A stretch of DNA of 64,000 bases from Delftia acidovorans. GTDB taxonomy: Bacteria > Pseudomonadota > Gammaproteobacteria > Burkholderiales > Burkholderiaceae_C. Positions 25,899 to 35,689 of this stretch are shown piece after piece. Location: the NCBI GenBank assembly GCA_031286585.1, contig JAITUC010000031.1:124001-188000 (forward strand), given 5' to 3'. The notes below the pieces were generated by a model that saw nothing but the letters and a program-made list of their open reading frames with translations, was not told where the DNA came from and made no database searches. How positions within the stretch are numbered: the first letter of the stretch is position 1; each line of letters opens with the position of its first letter. A program made the translations under genes and the position numbers.

Positions 25899-28061
25899 AT
25901 GACAACGACAGAGATGGCGGCCGCCCTGCGGCCCGACATCGGCAGGCTGCTGAGGCCGCGTTCCATCGCCATCGTCGGCGCTTCGGCCACGCCGGGTGCG
26001 CTGGGCACATCGGTGCTGGGCAATCTGGAGCGCAACGGCTTTGCCGGCGACATCCACCTGATCAATCCCAAGCGCAGCGAGATCGCCGGGCGGACCTGCC
26101 TGGCCTCGGTCGATCAGCTGCCCGACGGCGTGGATGTGGCCGTGCTGGCCATCCCCCAGCCCTTTGTGCTGGACACGGTGCGCGCACTGGCGGCGCGCCG
26201 CGTGGGCGCGGCGGTGATTTTCTCGGCAGGCTTTGCCGAGGCGGGCGAGCGCGGCATGGCCGAGCAGCGCGAGATCGCACGCATTGCCGCCGAGGCCGGC
26301 ATGGTGGTGGAAGGCCCCAACTGCCTGGGCTGCATCAACTACCTGCAGCGCGTGCCGCTGACCTTTGTCGAGGTGAACATCGAAGCGCAGCAGGCTGATG
26401 CCGCGCGGCCCGCCATCGGCGTGGTCTCGCAAAGCGGCGCCATGATGACCGTGCTGTGCACCACGCTGGCCAGCCGCGCGCTGCCGCTGTCGCATGCCAT
26501 CTCCACGGGCAACGAGGCCGCCAGCCATGCCGAGGACTATGTGGACTTCCTGCTGGAGCAGCCCTCCACGCGCGTGGTCGCCATGATCGTCGAGCAGTTC
26601 CGCCAGCCCGCGCGCATCCTGGCCGCCGTGGCCCGTGCGCGCAGCCTGGGCAAGTCCGTGGTGCTGCTGCACCCGGGCAAGAGCAGTGCGGCGCGCGCCT
26701 CGGCCGCCACGCACACCGGCGCCATGGCCGGCGACTATGCGCTGATGCGCACCAAGCTGGAACGCGCAGGCGCCGTGTTTGCCGAGACGCTGGAGGAGCT
26801 GGGCGACATCGCCGAGATCGCCATCCGCTGCCCCGTGCTGCCAGCAGCTGGTGCGGCCGGTGCGGCTGGAGTTGCCGTGCTGGGCGAATCCGGCGCCTTC
26901 AAGGCGCTGACGCTGGACTGGGCCGAGGAACTGGGCCTGGCCCTGCCCGCCATCGGCGACGACGACTCGCCCGCGCTGCGCGCGGCGCTGCCCGAGTTCG
27001 TGGGCGTGAGCAACCCGCTGGACCTCACGGCCCAGGGCCTGGTGGAGCCGGACCTGTATTTCCGCACGCTGGATGCGCTGTTTGGCGATGCGCGCTTTTC
27101 CACCGTCCTGGTCGGCCTGATCCAGGGCGACCCCGTGACCTGCGGCATCAAGATGCCGCCCGTGCTGCGCGCCGTGCGCGAGCTGCGGCCGGCCAAGCCC
27201 GTCATCGTGGCGGGCCTGGACGAGGGCGCGGTCGTGCCTGCCGCGTTCATCGCCGAGATGCGTGCGCTGGGCGTGCCGTACTTCCCCAGCACCGAGCGTG
27301 CCCTGCGCGCAGTGCAGCGCCTGACCGCCTTCAGCCAGCGCAGTTTCGAGCGCACCGATGCCCAGCCCATCGCGCTGGCCCTGCCCGCCGGCCGCACGGT
27401 GGTGCCCGAGTACGAATCCAAGGCCGTGCTGGCCCAGGCCGGCGTGCCCTTTGCGCGCGGCCGGCTGGCCACCTCGGCCGAGCAGGCCGTGGCGATTGCG
27501 GTGGAGATCGGCTGGCCCGTGGCGCTCAAGGCCCAGTCCGCCGACCTCAGCCACAAAAGCGATGCGGGCGGCGTGATCCTGAACATTGCCGACGCGCAGG
27601 CCATGGGCGAGGCCTGGGGACGGCTGCATGCCAACGTGGCGGCCTATGACGGCTCCATTGCGCTGGACGGCGTGCTGATCGAGGCCATGGGCCAACGCGG
27701 CCTGGAGATGATCATCGGCGCGCGCAACGATCCGCAGTGGGGCCCGGTGATCCTGGCCGGCCTGGGCGGCGTGACGGCCGAGATCATGCGCGATGCGCGC
27801 CTGCTGGACGCCGACCTGTCCACTGGCGAGGTGCTGCGCGAGCTGGACCGGCTGCAGGGCGCTCCGCTGCTGCATGGCTACCGGGGTGCCCCGGCGCTGG
27901 ACCGCCAGGCGCTGGCCGAGCTCATCGTGCGCCTGGGCCAGGTGCTGCGCGGCACGCCGGCCATCCGCGAGATCGACCTGAACCCCGTCATCGTGCTGCC
28001 CCAGGGGCAGGGCGTGGTCGCGCTCGATGCGCTGATGCTGGTCGAGCACGGCGCCGGCTGA
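25899..28061 (+). CDS. ADP-forming acyl-CoA ligase, probable hydroxycinnamate (feruloyl)-CoA synthetase
   Basis: The 720-residue ligase belongs to the ATP-grasp acetyl-CoA synthetase (ADP-forming) family. It has an N-terminal CoA-binding Rossmann domain (RPRSIAIVGASATPGALG), a succinyl-CoA-synthetase-like domain (GVVSQSGAMM), and a C-terminal ATP-grasp domain from about residue 490 (YESKAVLAQAGVPF; ALKAQSADLSHKSDAGGV). The Sphingobium feruloyl-CoA synthetase FerA is of this type, and the position after ech supports the same role. Substrate preference is inferred from context. The ATG at 25899 follows TTGGAGACAAGA; a TTG four codons earlier lies inside that site. The repeat separates it from ech. 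Confidence 0.82.
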   Translation: MTTTEMAAALRPDIGRLLRPRSIAIVGASATPGALGTSVLGNLERNGFAGDIHLINPKRSEIAGRTCLASVDQLPDGVDVAVLAIPQPFVLDTVRALAARRVGAAVIFSAGFAEAGERGMAEQREIARIAAEAGMVVEGPNCLGCINYLQRVPLTFVEVNIEAQQADAARPAIGVVSQSGAMMTVLCTTLASRALPLSHAISTGNEAASHAEDYVDFLLEQPSTRVVAMIVEQFRQPARILAAVARARSLGKSVVLLHPGKSSAARASAATHTGAMAGDYALMRTKLERAGAVFAETLEELGDIAEIAIRCPVLPAAGAAGAAGVAVLGESGAFKALTLDWAEELGLALPAIGDDDSPALRAALPEFVGVSNPLDLTAQGLVEPDLYFRTLDALFGDARFSTVLVGLIQGDPVTCGIKMPPVLRAVRELRPAKPVIVAGLDEGAVVPAAFIAEMRALGVPYFPSTERALRAVQRLTAFSQRSFERTDAQPIALALPAGRTVVPEYESKAVLAQAGVPFARGRLATSAEQAVAIAVEIGWPVALKAQSADLSHKSDAGGVILNIADAQAMGEAWGRLHANVAAYDGSIALDGVLIEAMGQRGLEMIIGARNDPQWGPVILAGLGGVTAEIMRDARLLDADLSTGEVLRELDRLQGAPLLHGYRGAPALDRQALAELIVRLGQVLRGTPAIREIDLNPVIVLPQGQGVVALDALMLVEHGAG

Positions 28062-28167
28062 TGCCCGCGCAAGGGCTGGCGCGGTGCGCCGGCCCTTTCC
28101 ATGCGCATCCCTTTCTCGCTTTCCCGCTTTCTTTTTTCCGCTTTCCCTTCCTCCACAGGAGGTCTCC

Positions 28168-29538
28168 ATGAGCCTGCCTTACCCGCCGGGCCGCGTGTCC
28201 ACGCCCGCGTCGGCCGAGTCGAACGGACTCGGCTATGCCTACTACGTCACCATCATCCTGCTGCTGGCCTATACCCTGTCCTTCGTGGACCGGCAGATCC
28301 TGGGCCTGCTGGTGCAGCCCATCAAGAAGGATCTGCAGCTGTCGGACTGGGTGTTCAGCATCGTCCACGGCTTTGCCTTCGCCATCTTCTACACCTTCGT
28401 TGGCATCTTCCTGGGCCGGCTGGCCGACCGCTGGAACCGCCGCAACCTCATCGTCATAGGCATGGCGATCTGGGTGCTGGCCACGGCGGCCGGTGGCTAT
28501 GTCACGGGCTTTGTCTCGCTGTTTGTGGCGCGCATGTTCGTGGGCGTGGGCGAGGCGGCGCTGTCGCCGGCCGCCTATTCCATGCTGGCCGACTATTTCC
28601 CGCCCGAGCGCCGCGCGCGCGCCATGAGCATCTACACCTCGGGCGTGTACATCGGCTCGGCCACGGCCTTCATCGTGGGCGGTCTGGTCATCCAGGCCAC
28701 CAGCCAGGCCGGCGAGGTGGTGTTCCCGCTGCTGGGCAGCTTCAAGCCCTGGCAGGCGGCCTTCATCTTCGTGGCCCTGCCCGGCATTCCGCTGGTGGCG
28801 CTGATGTACACCGTGCGCGAGCCGGTGCGCCGCGGCCTGCAGGCGGCAGGCGCCTCCGCCAGGACCGCCGCTGCAGCAGGCCCCGCGCCCGATCTGTCCC
28901 ACGTGTTCCGCAACAAGCGCGCCTTCCTGCCGCTGCTGCTGGCGCCGGGCATCACGGCCATGATCACCTTCGGCGTCACGGCCTGGCTACCGGCCACCTT
29001 CATCCGCCAGTGGGGCTGGACGCCCGGCGAGATCGGCCCCGCCTACGGCGTCATCATCCTGACCTTCGGCATTGGCGGCATGCTGCTCAGCGGCTTCCTG
29101 GCCGACTACCTCACGGCGCGCGGCAAGCAGGTGGGGTCGATCGTCATCTCGCTGGTGGCCACCGGCGTGCTCATCGCCAGCGGCCTGGTGCTGGCCTTTG
29201 CCCCGACGCCCACCGTGGCCCTGGCGGCCGTGGCGGTCACCACCTTCTTCCTGGGCATGCCGGTGGCGCTGGCGCCGCCCATCCTGCAGGCGGTCACGCC
29301 CAACCAGCTGCGCGGCCAGGTGACTTCCATCTACCTGCTGCTGATCAACCTGATCGGCCTGGGGCTCGGCCCCTTCCTCGTGGCCTTCTTCACGGACTTC
29401 GTCTTCCATGACGAAAAGCTCGTGGGCCTGTCGCTGGGCCTGGTGTCCGCCCTGGCCGCGCTGCTGTCCGTGCTGTGCCTGGCCAGCGCCATCGGCCCCT
29501 ACCGCCGACTGGTCGCGGTCATGGAGGGCCGGGCATGA
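28168..29538 (+). CDS. MFS transporter, probable hydroxycinnamate uptake
   Basis: The 456-residue inner-membrane transporter has about twelve helices, with the MFS signature GRLADRWNRRN between TM2 and TM3 and a conserved FVDRQILG in TM1. It resembles the spinster/aromatic-acid branch of the superfamily. In the Acinetobacter hca locus a comparable permease (HcaK) accompanies hydratase, ligase and dehydrogenase genes, so uptake of ferulate or coumarate is inferred. An AGGAGG site precedes the ATG. Its stop overlaps the start of the acyl-CoA dehydrogenase gene (ATGA), so both are cotranslated. Confidence 0.82.
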   Translation: MSLPYPPGRVSTPASAESNGLGYAYYVTIILLLAYTLSFVDRQILGLLVQPIKKDLQLSDWVFSIVHGFAFAIFYTFVGIFLGRLADRWNRRNLIVIGMAIWVLATAAGGYVTGFVSLFVARMFVGVGEAALSPAAYSMLADYFPPERRARAMSIYTSGVYIGSATAFIVGGLVIQATSQAGEVVFPLLGSFKPWQAAFIFVALPGIPLVALMYTVREPVRRGLQAAGASARTAAAAGPAPDLSHVFRNKRAFLPLLLAPGITAMITFGVTAWLPATFIRQWGWTPGEIGPAYGVIILTFGIGGMLLSGFLADYLTARGKQVGSIVISLVATGVLIASGLVLAFAPTPTVALAAVAVTTFFLGMPVALAPPILQAVTPNQLRGQVTSIYLLLINLIGLGLGPFLVAFFTDFVFHDEKLVGLSLGLVSALAALLSVLCLASAIGPYRRLVAVMEGRA

Positions 29539-31325
29539 GCGCGCAGGCATCGCATGACTCGCATTACCGGCCGCCGCTGGAGGACATCCGCTTCGTTCAG
29601 CAGCACTGGCTGGGCGCAGAGGCCGACTGGCGCCGCATGCCGGCCCATGACGCCCTGGACCAGGAGACGGCCGACATGGTGGTCGAGGCGGCGGGGCGCT
29701 TTTGCGCCGACGTGCTGGCACCGCTCAACGGCCCGGCCGACCTGCAGGGCTGCCGCCTGGAAGAGGGCAGGGTGCGCACGCCCGACGGCTTTCCCGAGGC
29801 CTATGCGGCCTTCGTGGAGGCGGGCTGGCCGGCCCTGGCCTGCGCCCCCGAGGCCGGCGGCCAGGGCCTGCCCCAGCTGCTGGATGCCGCGCTGCACGAA
29901 ATGCTGGCCTCGGCCAACCATGGCTGGACCATGTACCCGGGCATCCTGCACGGCGCCTATGCCTGCCTGCACGCGCATGGCGACGAGCACTTGCGCACCA
30001 CCTATCTGCCGCACATCGTCAGCGGGCGCTGGCTGGCCACCATGTGCCTGACCGAGCCCCAGGCCGGCTCCGACCTGGGCCTGCTGCGCAGCCAGGCCCG
30101 GCCCCGGGGCGATGGCAGCTACCGCCTGGACGGCAGCAAGATCTTCATCTCGGGCGGCGACCAGGACATGAGCGAGAACATCGTCCACCTGGTGCTGGCG
30201 CGCCTGCCCGATGCGCCGGCGGGCACGCGCGGCCTGTCGCTGTTCCTGGCGCCGCGCGGCATTCCCCTGGACGGCGGCGGGTTCCTGCCCAACGCCGTCC
30301 ATTGCGACGGCATCGAAAAGAAGATGGGCATCAAGGGCAGCGCCACCTGCGCCATGCGCTTCGAGGGGGCCCAGGCCTGGCTGGTGGGCCAGCCGCACCA
30401 GGGCCTGGCCGCCATGTTCGTGATGATGAACTCCGCCCGCCTGCACGTGGGCCTGCAGGGCCTGGGCCATGCCGAGATGGCCTGGCAACTGGCGCGCGCC
30501 TATGCGGCCGAGCGCCGCCAGATGCGCGCCCAGCCCCGGCCCGCCGACGCGCAGGGCCCCGCCGACCCCATCGCCCTGCAGCCGGCCGTGCAGCGCATGC
30601 TGGCCGACCTGCGTGTCTGGACCGAAGGCATGCGCGCCATTGCAGGCTGGGTGGCGCACCAGCTGGACCTGGCCGAGCAGGCGCCGGATGCCGAGGAGCG
30701 TGCCCAGGCCCATGCGCTGGCCTCGCTGCTCACGCCCGTGGTCAAGTCCTTTTTCACCGAGCGGGGCTTTGCGCTGGCCAGCGAGGCGCTGCAGGTCTTC
30801 GGCGGCTACGGCTATGTGCACGAGTACCGCATCGAGCAGACGCTGCGTGATGCCCGCATCGCCATGATCTACGAGGGCACGAACCAGATCCAGGCGCTGG
30901 ACCTGCTGCAGCGCAAGGTGGCCGCCAGCGGCGGGACCGCGCTGGCGCCGCTGCTGGCGGCGCTGCGCGAGGAGGCCGCTGCCTGCGAGGCGGCGGGCAT
31001 GGAACCCGGCCTGGCCGGCGCGCTGCGCAGCTGGAGCGATCGCACCGAGGCGCTGACGGGCGCGCTGTGCACCCGCGCCGCAGGCGATGCCCCCTTGCTG
31101 GCGCGCTGCGCCGAGGACTATCTGCGCCTGGTCGGCACGCTGTGCATGGCCTTTGCCTGGGCGCGCGCGGCGCGTGTCAGCCAACCGCTGGCCGATCCGG
31201 CGCTGCGCCGCTCCAAGGCGGACAGCGCGGGCTGGTTCTTCGCGCACGGGCTGCTGGATGCGGAGCACTGGCTTCGCCGCACCGAGTCCGCCGCGCGCAC
31301 GCCGCTGCCGGCCGCCGTGGCCTGA
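29535..31325 (+). CDS. Acyl-CoA dehydrogenase (DmdC-like, long form)
   Basis: The 596-residue FAD enzyme has acyl-CoA dehydrogenase N-terminal, middle (MCLTEPQAGSDLG) and C-terminal domains, the latter with QVFGGYGYVHEY and YEGTNQIQALDL, plus an extra C-terminal helical domain typical of DmdC-like proteins of about 600 residues. In a hydroxycinnamate cluster it would oxidise saturated side chains (e.g. dihydroferuloyl- or phenylpropionyl-CoA) to the 2-enoyl-CoA used by the hydratase-lyase, as HcaD does in Acinetobacter. This role is inference from neighbours. Its start overlaps the MFS stop. Confidence 0.83.
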   Translation: MSAQASHDSHYRPPLEDIRFVQQHWLGAEADWRRMPAHDALDQETADMVVEAAGRFCADVLAPLNGPADLQGCRLEEGRVRTPDGFPEAYAAFVEAGWPALACAPEAGGQGLPQLLDAALHEMLASANHGWTMYPGILHGAYACLHAHGDEHLRTTYLPHIVSGRWLATMCLTEPQAGSDLGLLRSQARPRGDGSYRLDGSKIFISGGDQDMSENIVHLVLARLPDAPAGTRGLSLFLAPRGIPLDGGGFLPNAVHCDGIEKKMGIKGSATCAMRFEGAQAWLVGQPHQGLAAMFVMMNSARLHVGLQGLGHAEMAWQLARAYAAERRQMRAQPRPADAQGPADPIALQPAVQRMLADLRVWTEGMRAIAGWVAHQLDLAEQAPDAEERAQAHALASLLTPVVKSFFTERGFALASEALQVFGGYGYVHEYRIEQTLRDARIAMIYEGTNQIQALDLLQRKVAASGGTALAPLLAALREEAAACEAAGMEPGLAGALRSWSDRTEALTGALCTRAAGDAPLLARCAEDYLRLVGTLCMAFAWARAARVSQPLADPALRRSKADSAGWFFAHGLLDAEHWLRRTESAARTPLPAAVA

Positions 31326-31378
31326 GCGGGCAGGCGGGGCTTTTATGATGGGACGCCGCACCGGCCCTGAAGATCCGC

Positions 31379-31414
31379 AGGCACCGGGGCGGCTGTGCCT
31401 CGGTGTGCCTTTTT
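31379..31414 (+). terminator. Possible terminator/attenuator before marR
   Basis: GGCACCG and CGGTGTGCC can pair with a 2-nt bulge, followed by T5. If it works, marR is partly uncoupled from the upstream genes. Confidence 0.45.
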
Positions 31415-31434
31415 CCTCTTCCAGATCCGTGTCC

Positions 31435-31899
31435 ATGGACAGCTCCTCCGAACCCGTCGTCGACCAGTCGCGCCTGCAGCGTTTCCTGGGCTACCGCCTC
31501 ACGCGCGCGGAAATCCACATCCACAAGCTGTTTGCGCGGCGCGTGGCCGAACTGGACCTCAAGCCCAGCGAGTTCTCCATCCTGGTGCTCATCCACTCCA
31601 ATCCCGGCATCTACCTGCGCCAGCTGGGCGAGGCGCTGGACATCTCGCCCTCCAACCTGGTGCCGGTGGTCGAGCGCCTGGTGCAGCGCGGGCTCATCGG
31701 GCGCCAGCCCGATCCGCGCGACCGCCGGCTGCAGCAGCTGCACATGACGGCCGAAGGCAGCGCGCTGCAGGCGCGGGCCGAGGGCGTGGTGGTGCAACTG
31801 GAAGACGAGCTGGAGCAGCTGCTGACCTCCACCGAGCAGCGCCATCTGCTCGCGGCCCTGGACAAACTCATGGCCATCCAGGAAAGCCAGCCGGGCTGA
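31435..31899 (+). CDS. MarR-family transcriptional regulator (probable hydroxycinnamate repressor)
   Basis: The 154-residue winged-helix dimer has a DNA-recognition region [20 protein letters not shown] and wing [13 protein letters not shown]. MarR proteins with CoA-thioester effectors control hydroxycinnamate genes in other bacteria (HcaR, FerC, CouR), and the location just after the catabolic genes suggests the same job. The likely target is the 27-bp inverted repeat upstream of ech. The ATG at 31435 lacks a strong Shine-Dalgarno site; a GTG two codons earlier is possible. Confidence 0.82.
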   Translation: MDSSSEPVVDQSRLQRFLGYRLTRAEIHIHKLFARRVAELDLKPSEFSILVLIHSNPGIYLRQLGEALDISPSNLVPVVERLVQRGLIGRQPDPRDRRLQQLHMTAEGSALQARAEGVVVQLEDELEQLLTSTEQRHLLAALDKLMAIQESQPG

Positions 31900-31969
31900 A
31901 CCGCCGCGCCGCCAGCTTTCCAACCCCTGGCCGGCGCCGGCCATGCGGCGCTGCGGCACAATGCCGACC

Positions 31970-32806
31970 ATGCTGATGTACCCGCAGATCGATCCCGTGG
32001 CCCTGCAGATCGGGCCCCTCGCCGTGCACTGGTATGGCCTGACCTACCTGGCCGCCTTCGGCCTCTTCCTCTGGCTGGGCACGCGCAGGCTGCGCCACCC
32101 GCCCTTCGTGCGCATGCAGGGCGACCGCGCCTGGACACGCAAGGACGTGGAAGACATTCTTTTCCTGGGCGTGCTCGGCGTGGTCGTCGGCGGCCGGCTG
32201 GGCTACTGCCTGTTCTACAAGCCGGGCTACTACCTGAGCCACCCGCTGGAGATCTTCTACGTCTGGCAGGGCGGCATGAGCTTTCATGGCGGCCTGGTCG
32301 GGGTGATCGCCTCCATGGTCTGGTTCGCGCGTTCGCGGGCCCGCTCCTGGCTGGAGGTGGCCGACTTCGTCGCGCCCTGCGTGCCCACGGGCCTGGCGGC
32401 CGGCCGCGTCGGCAACTTCATCAACGGAGAACTGTGGGGCCGCTTCGCCAGCCCCGAGCTGCCCTGGGCCATGGTCTTCCCGCAAAGCGGCTCCATGCTG
32501 CCGCGCCACCCCTCGCAGATCTACCAGTTCCTGCTGGAAGGCCTGCTGCTGTTCGTGCTGCTGTGGCTGTATGCGCGCAAGGAGCACAAGCCGGGCCAGG
32601 TGGCGGCGGTCTTCCTCGTCGGCTACGGCGCCTTCCGCTTCATTGCCGAGTACTTCCGCGAGCCCGATGACTTCCTGGGCCTGCTGTCGCTGGGCATGAG
32701 CATGGGCCAGTGGCTGTGCGTGCCCATGGTGATCGGCGGCATCGCCATGTGGTTCTGGGCTGCGGGGCGCCCGGCCTATCCTGCCCAGGCGGGCAAGCCG
32801 GCCTGA
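31970..32806 (+). CDS. lgt: Prolipoprotein diacylglyceryl transferase
   Basis: The 278-residue inner-membrane enzyme transfers diacylglycerol from phosphatidylglycerol to the lipobox cysteine of prolipoproteins, the first step of lipoprotein maturation. Family motifs are clear: [18 protein letters not shown], the Lgt signature [14 protein letters not shown] and RHPSQIYQ. About seven transmembrane helices are expected. Several in-frame ATGs exist (31961, 31970, 31976); 31970 is chosen by alignment with the usual start just before PxxDPV. Its own terminator follows. It serves lipoproteins such as the efflux channel and the phytase-like protein in this window. Confidence 0.95.
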   Translation: MLMYPQIDPVALQIGPLAVHWYGLTYLAAFGLFLWLGTRRLRHPPFVRMQGDRAWTRKDVEDILFLGVLGVVVGGRLGYCLFYKPGYYLSHPLEIFYVWQGGMSFHGGLVGVIASMVWFARSRARSWLEVADFVAPCVPTGLAAGRVGNFINGELWGRFASPELPWAMVFPQSGSMLPRHPSQIYQFLLEGLLLFVLLWLYARKEHKPGQVAAVFLVGYGAFRFIAEYFREPDDFLGLLSLGMSMGQWLCVPMVIGGIAMWFWAAGRPAYPAQAGKPA

Positions 32807-32830
32807 GACCGGCGGTACGGACGGATACGA

Positions 32831-32855
32831 AGCGGGCCCGGTGCCCGCTTTTTTT
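32831..32855 (+). terminator. Intrinsic terminator of lgt
   Basis: An AGCGGGC/GCCCGCT stem with a 5-nt loop is followed by a T run. Confidence 0.85.
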
Positions 32856-33034
32856 GCGCGATAGCGGGCGCCAGCGCGACAGGGGCATGCATGGGGATAG
32901 CCCGAAGACAAGAACGCGACATCGGCGTACACGGCCTGCCGTTCAGGCTCTCATAATGTGAGCAGCAAAAGATTGTCATTGGCCCGGTGGCGGCATGACA
33001 GTCCCGTGACCGCTTGACATGGAGGAACTTCTGA

Positions 33035-34480
33035 ATGGGTCTGGCTACCGACTGGATTGCCCGCAATGTGTCCCGCTTTCGCAGCACCGATGCGGCGGCT
33101 CCTGCAACAAAGTCCGAGGGCGAGGCAGCCAAGGGTCCTGCGCCGCGCGGCACGGCCCAGCGCCTGCAGGCCACCCTGCGGCGCGGCCAGGAAGTGCTGT
33201 CCCCGCGCGAGCTGCGCAAGCTCATGGAGGACCTGCAGGCTGCCGCCGACGCCGGCCTGAGCGACGTCGAGGGCGGCCGCCATGCGCAACTGCTCATGGA
33301 CTGGTACGCCCAGGCCGAGCTGCCCGCACGCAAGGATTTCTGGGCACTGATCGTCGAGCAGTTCGGCCCCGATACCGAAGCCCTGATGGCCGCGCGCAAG
33401 CGCTATGACACGGCGGCCAGCGATGCCGAGCGCGGCCAGGCCGAGATGGACCTGCGCCGCGCGCTGATGTCGCCGCGCACGCGGCTGCTGCAGCGCTTTG
33501 CCCAGCCCCAGGGCGGCATGGGCTTTCTGGTGGACCTGCGCGCCGAACTGCTGGCCCTGCCCAAGGCTGAGCAGCAGCGCTTCTCCGCGCTGGACGCCGA
33601 ACTGGAGCATCTGTTTGCCACCTGGTTCGACGTGGCCCTGCTGGAGCTGCGCCGCCTGAGCTGGGACTCGCCGGCCTCGCTGATCGAAAAGCTCATCCAG
33701 TACGAGGCCGTGCACGACATCCGCAGCTGGGCCGATCTCAAGAACCGCCTGGACAGCGACCGGCGCTGCTACGGGTTCTTCCACCCGCGCATGCCCACCG
33801 TGCCGCTGATCTTCGTGGAAGTGGCGCTGGTGGACCGGATGTCCGACAGCATCGCCCCGCTGCTGGACGAGACGGCGGCGGCTGCCGACCTGGGCCGCGC
33901 CACCACGGCCATCTTCTACTCCATCAGCAACACCCAGACCGGCCTGCGCGGCGTGAGCTTCGGCGACTCGCTGATCAAGCATGTGGTGGAGACGCTGACG
34001 GGCGAGTTCCCCCGGCTGCGCCATTTCGCCACGCTGTCTCCCATTCCGGGCCTGCGGGCCTGGATCGCCAAGCACGGCGATGCCATCCTGGAGAAGATGG
34101 ACGAGCGCCAGCGCAAGGCCCTCGAGCAGAAGGCCGGCGGCATGGGTGCCGAGCACCTGCTGGCGGCGCTGGATGCGCCGCAGGATCTCAAGCCCGACGC
34201 ACCCGTGCGCCGCGCACTGCTGTTCTGCGCCGCCCACTACCTGGGGCGCGAGACGGCCAAGGGCCGGCCGCTGGACCCGGTGGCACGCTTTCACCTGGGC
34301 AACGGCGCGCGCGTGGAGCGGCTCAACTGGGCGGCCGACCTGTCGGCCAAGGGACTCAAGCAGTCGCTGGGGCTGATGGTCAACTACCTCTACGACCTCA
34401 AGCGCCTGGACAAGCATCGCGGCCTGCTGGCGCAGGGCCGCATACCGGTGTCCTCGGACATCGAAGCCCTGTGCAAATGA
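33035..34480 (+). CDS. mcd: Malonyl-CoA decarboxylase
   Basis: The 481-residue cytoplasmic enzyme converts malonyl-CoA to acetyl-CoA and CO2. The N-terminal helical domain is followed by the acetyltransferase-like catalytic domain with FHPRMPTVPLIFVEVAL, FYSISNTQTGLRGVSFG and the C-terminal HLGNGARVERLNW segment containing the conserved His. Length is that of bacterial MatA/MCD proteins. GGAGG lies upstream of the ATG. It has its own terminator, and a Bug receptor gene follows. Together with matB (40644) it gives a complete malonate to acetyl-CoA route, although the two genes are separated by an opposing gntR gene. Confidence 0.93.
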   Translation: MGLATDWIARNVSRFRSTDAAAPATKSEGEAAKGPAPRGTAQRLQATLRRGQEVLSPRELRKLMEDLQAAADAGLSDVEGGRHAQLLMDWYAQAELPARKDFWALIVEQFGPDTEALMAARKRYDTAASDAERGQAEMDLRRALMSPRTRLLQRFAQPQGGMGFLVDLRAELLALPKAEQQRFSALDAELEHLFATWFDVALLELRRLSWDSPASLIEKLIQYEAVHDIRSWADLKNRLDSDRRCYGFFHPRMPTVPLIFVEVALVDRMSDSIAPLLDETAAAADLGRATTAIFYSISNTQTGLRGVSFGDSLIKHVVETLTGEFPRLRHFATLSPIPGLRAWIAKHGDAILEKMDERQRKALEQKAGGMGAEHLLAALDAPQDLKPDAPVRRALLFCAAHYLGRETAKGRPLDPVARFHLGNGARVERLNWAADLSAKGLKQSLGLMVNYLYDLKRLDKHRGLLAQGRIPVSSDIEALCK

Positions 34481-34485
34481 AAGGG

Positions 34486-34511
34486 GGCACGGCACCGGCC
34501 GTGCCTTTTTT
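34486..34511 (+). terminator. Intrinsic terminator of mcd
   Basis: A GGCACGGC/GGCCGTGCC stem with a short loop is followed by T6, 5 nt past the stop codon. Confidence 0.85.
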
Positions 34512-34576
34512 CATGCACGGGGATTGCTGCGCCTGACAACGAAGACAGCCTCGAAGAGGCGACAAGGAGACAAGTC

Positions 34577-35575
34577 ATGCAAGCTTCCCACCCCACGGGG
34601 CGGCGCGCGGTGTTGCGCGCAGCCGGGGCCTCGATGGCCGCGCTGGCCCTGCCCATGGCAGCCCGCGCGGCGGCGGACTGGCCGGCCAAACCCGTGAACC
34701 TGGTCGTGCCGTTTCCGGCCGGCGGAGGCACCGATGCCTTTGCCCGGCCGTTCTCGACCCAGTTCGCCAAGAGCGCGGGCAAGACCCTGGTGATCGACAA
34801 CCGTGGCGGCGCAGGCGGCACCCTGGGCGCCAGCTACGCGGCCAAGCTGGCGCCGGACGGCTACAACTTCTTCATGGGCGGCACCCACCATGTGATCGCG
34901 CCGTCCATGTACCCGCGCCTGGACTATGACCTGGAGCGCGACTTCATCCCGCTGGCACTGCTGGCCAGCGTGCCCCAGGTGCTGGTGGTCAACCCGCGCA
35001 ACGTGCCGCACAGGAACGTGCAGGAGCTGCTGTCGGACCTGCGCAAGCGGCCGGGCAAGCTCAACTACGCCTCGGCGGGCGCGGGCACCTCGCACCACCT
35101 GGCCGGCGAGCTGTTCAAGCTGCAGACCCATACCTTCATCACCCACATTCCCTACCGGGGCGCGGGCCCGGCGCTGCAGGACCTGATCGCCGGCAATGTG
35201 GACATGATGTTCGACGGCCTGGGCTCGTCGGCCCAGCACATCAAGAGCGGGCGCATCCGCGCGCTGATGGTCTCGGGCGACAAGCGCAACCCCGCCTTCC
35301 CCGACGTGCCCTGCGCGGCCGAGTCCGGCCTGCCCGACTACACGGTCACGACCTGGTATGGCCTGTGGGCGCCCAAGGGCACGCCGCAGGCCGTGCAGGC
35401 CCAGGTCATCGACCAGGTGCAGCGCATCGGCACGGCCGAGGACATCAAGTCCACCTGGGCACGCAACGGCGCCGACTATGGCGGCATGAACCAGCAGCAG
35501 TTCGCGGCCATGGTGCATGGCGAGATCGCACGCTGGGCGCAGGTGGTCAAGGCCTCGGGCGCCAAGCTGGAGTAG
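34577..35575 (+). CDS. Bug-family (TctC-type) periplasmic solute-binding receptor
   Basis: The 332-residue exported protein has a twin-arginine-like signal (GRRAVLRAAG, then a hydrophobic stretch ending AARAA). It shows Bug motifs such as WPAKPVNLVVPFPAGGGTD, VIDNRGGAGGT and YASAGAGTSHHLAGE, which form the carboxylate-binding pocket. Bug proteins bind small carboxylates and often lack cognate TctAB membrane partners, as here. Location next to malonyl-CoA decarboxylase suggests malonate or a related dicarboxylate, by context only. AAGGAGAC precedes the ATG. Confidence 0.88.
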   Translation: MQASHPTGRRAVLRAAGASMAALALPMAARAAADWPAKPVNLVVPFPAGGGTDAFARPFSTQFAKSAGKTLVIDNRGGAGGTLGASYAAKLAPDGYNFFMGGTHHVIAPSMYPRLDYDLERDFIPLALLASVPQVLVVNPRNVPHRNVQELLSDLRKRPGKLNYASAGAGTSHHLAGELFKLQTHTFITHIPYRGAGPALQDLIAGNVDMMFDGLGSSAQHIKSGRIRALMVSGDKRNPAFPDVPCAAESGLPDYTVTTWYGLWAPKGTPQAVQAQVIDQVQRIGTAEDIKSTWARNGADYGGMNQQQFAAMVHGEIARWAQVVKASGAKLE

Positions 35576-35689
35576 CGGACGGGGGCTGGTCAGGGCAGGG
35601 TAGGGCGGCGGCATGCGCGTGCATGTCACCACCCTGTCACGCGCTTTGGCTACGGTGCTTCCCTTCCGAGATCCATCCTGGGAGGGAAC

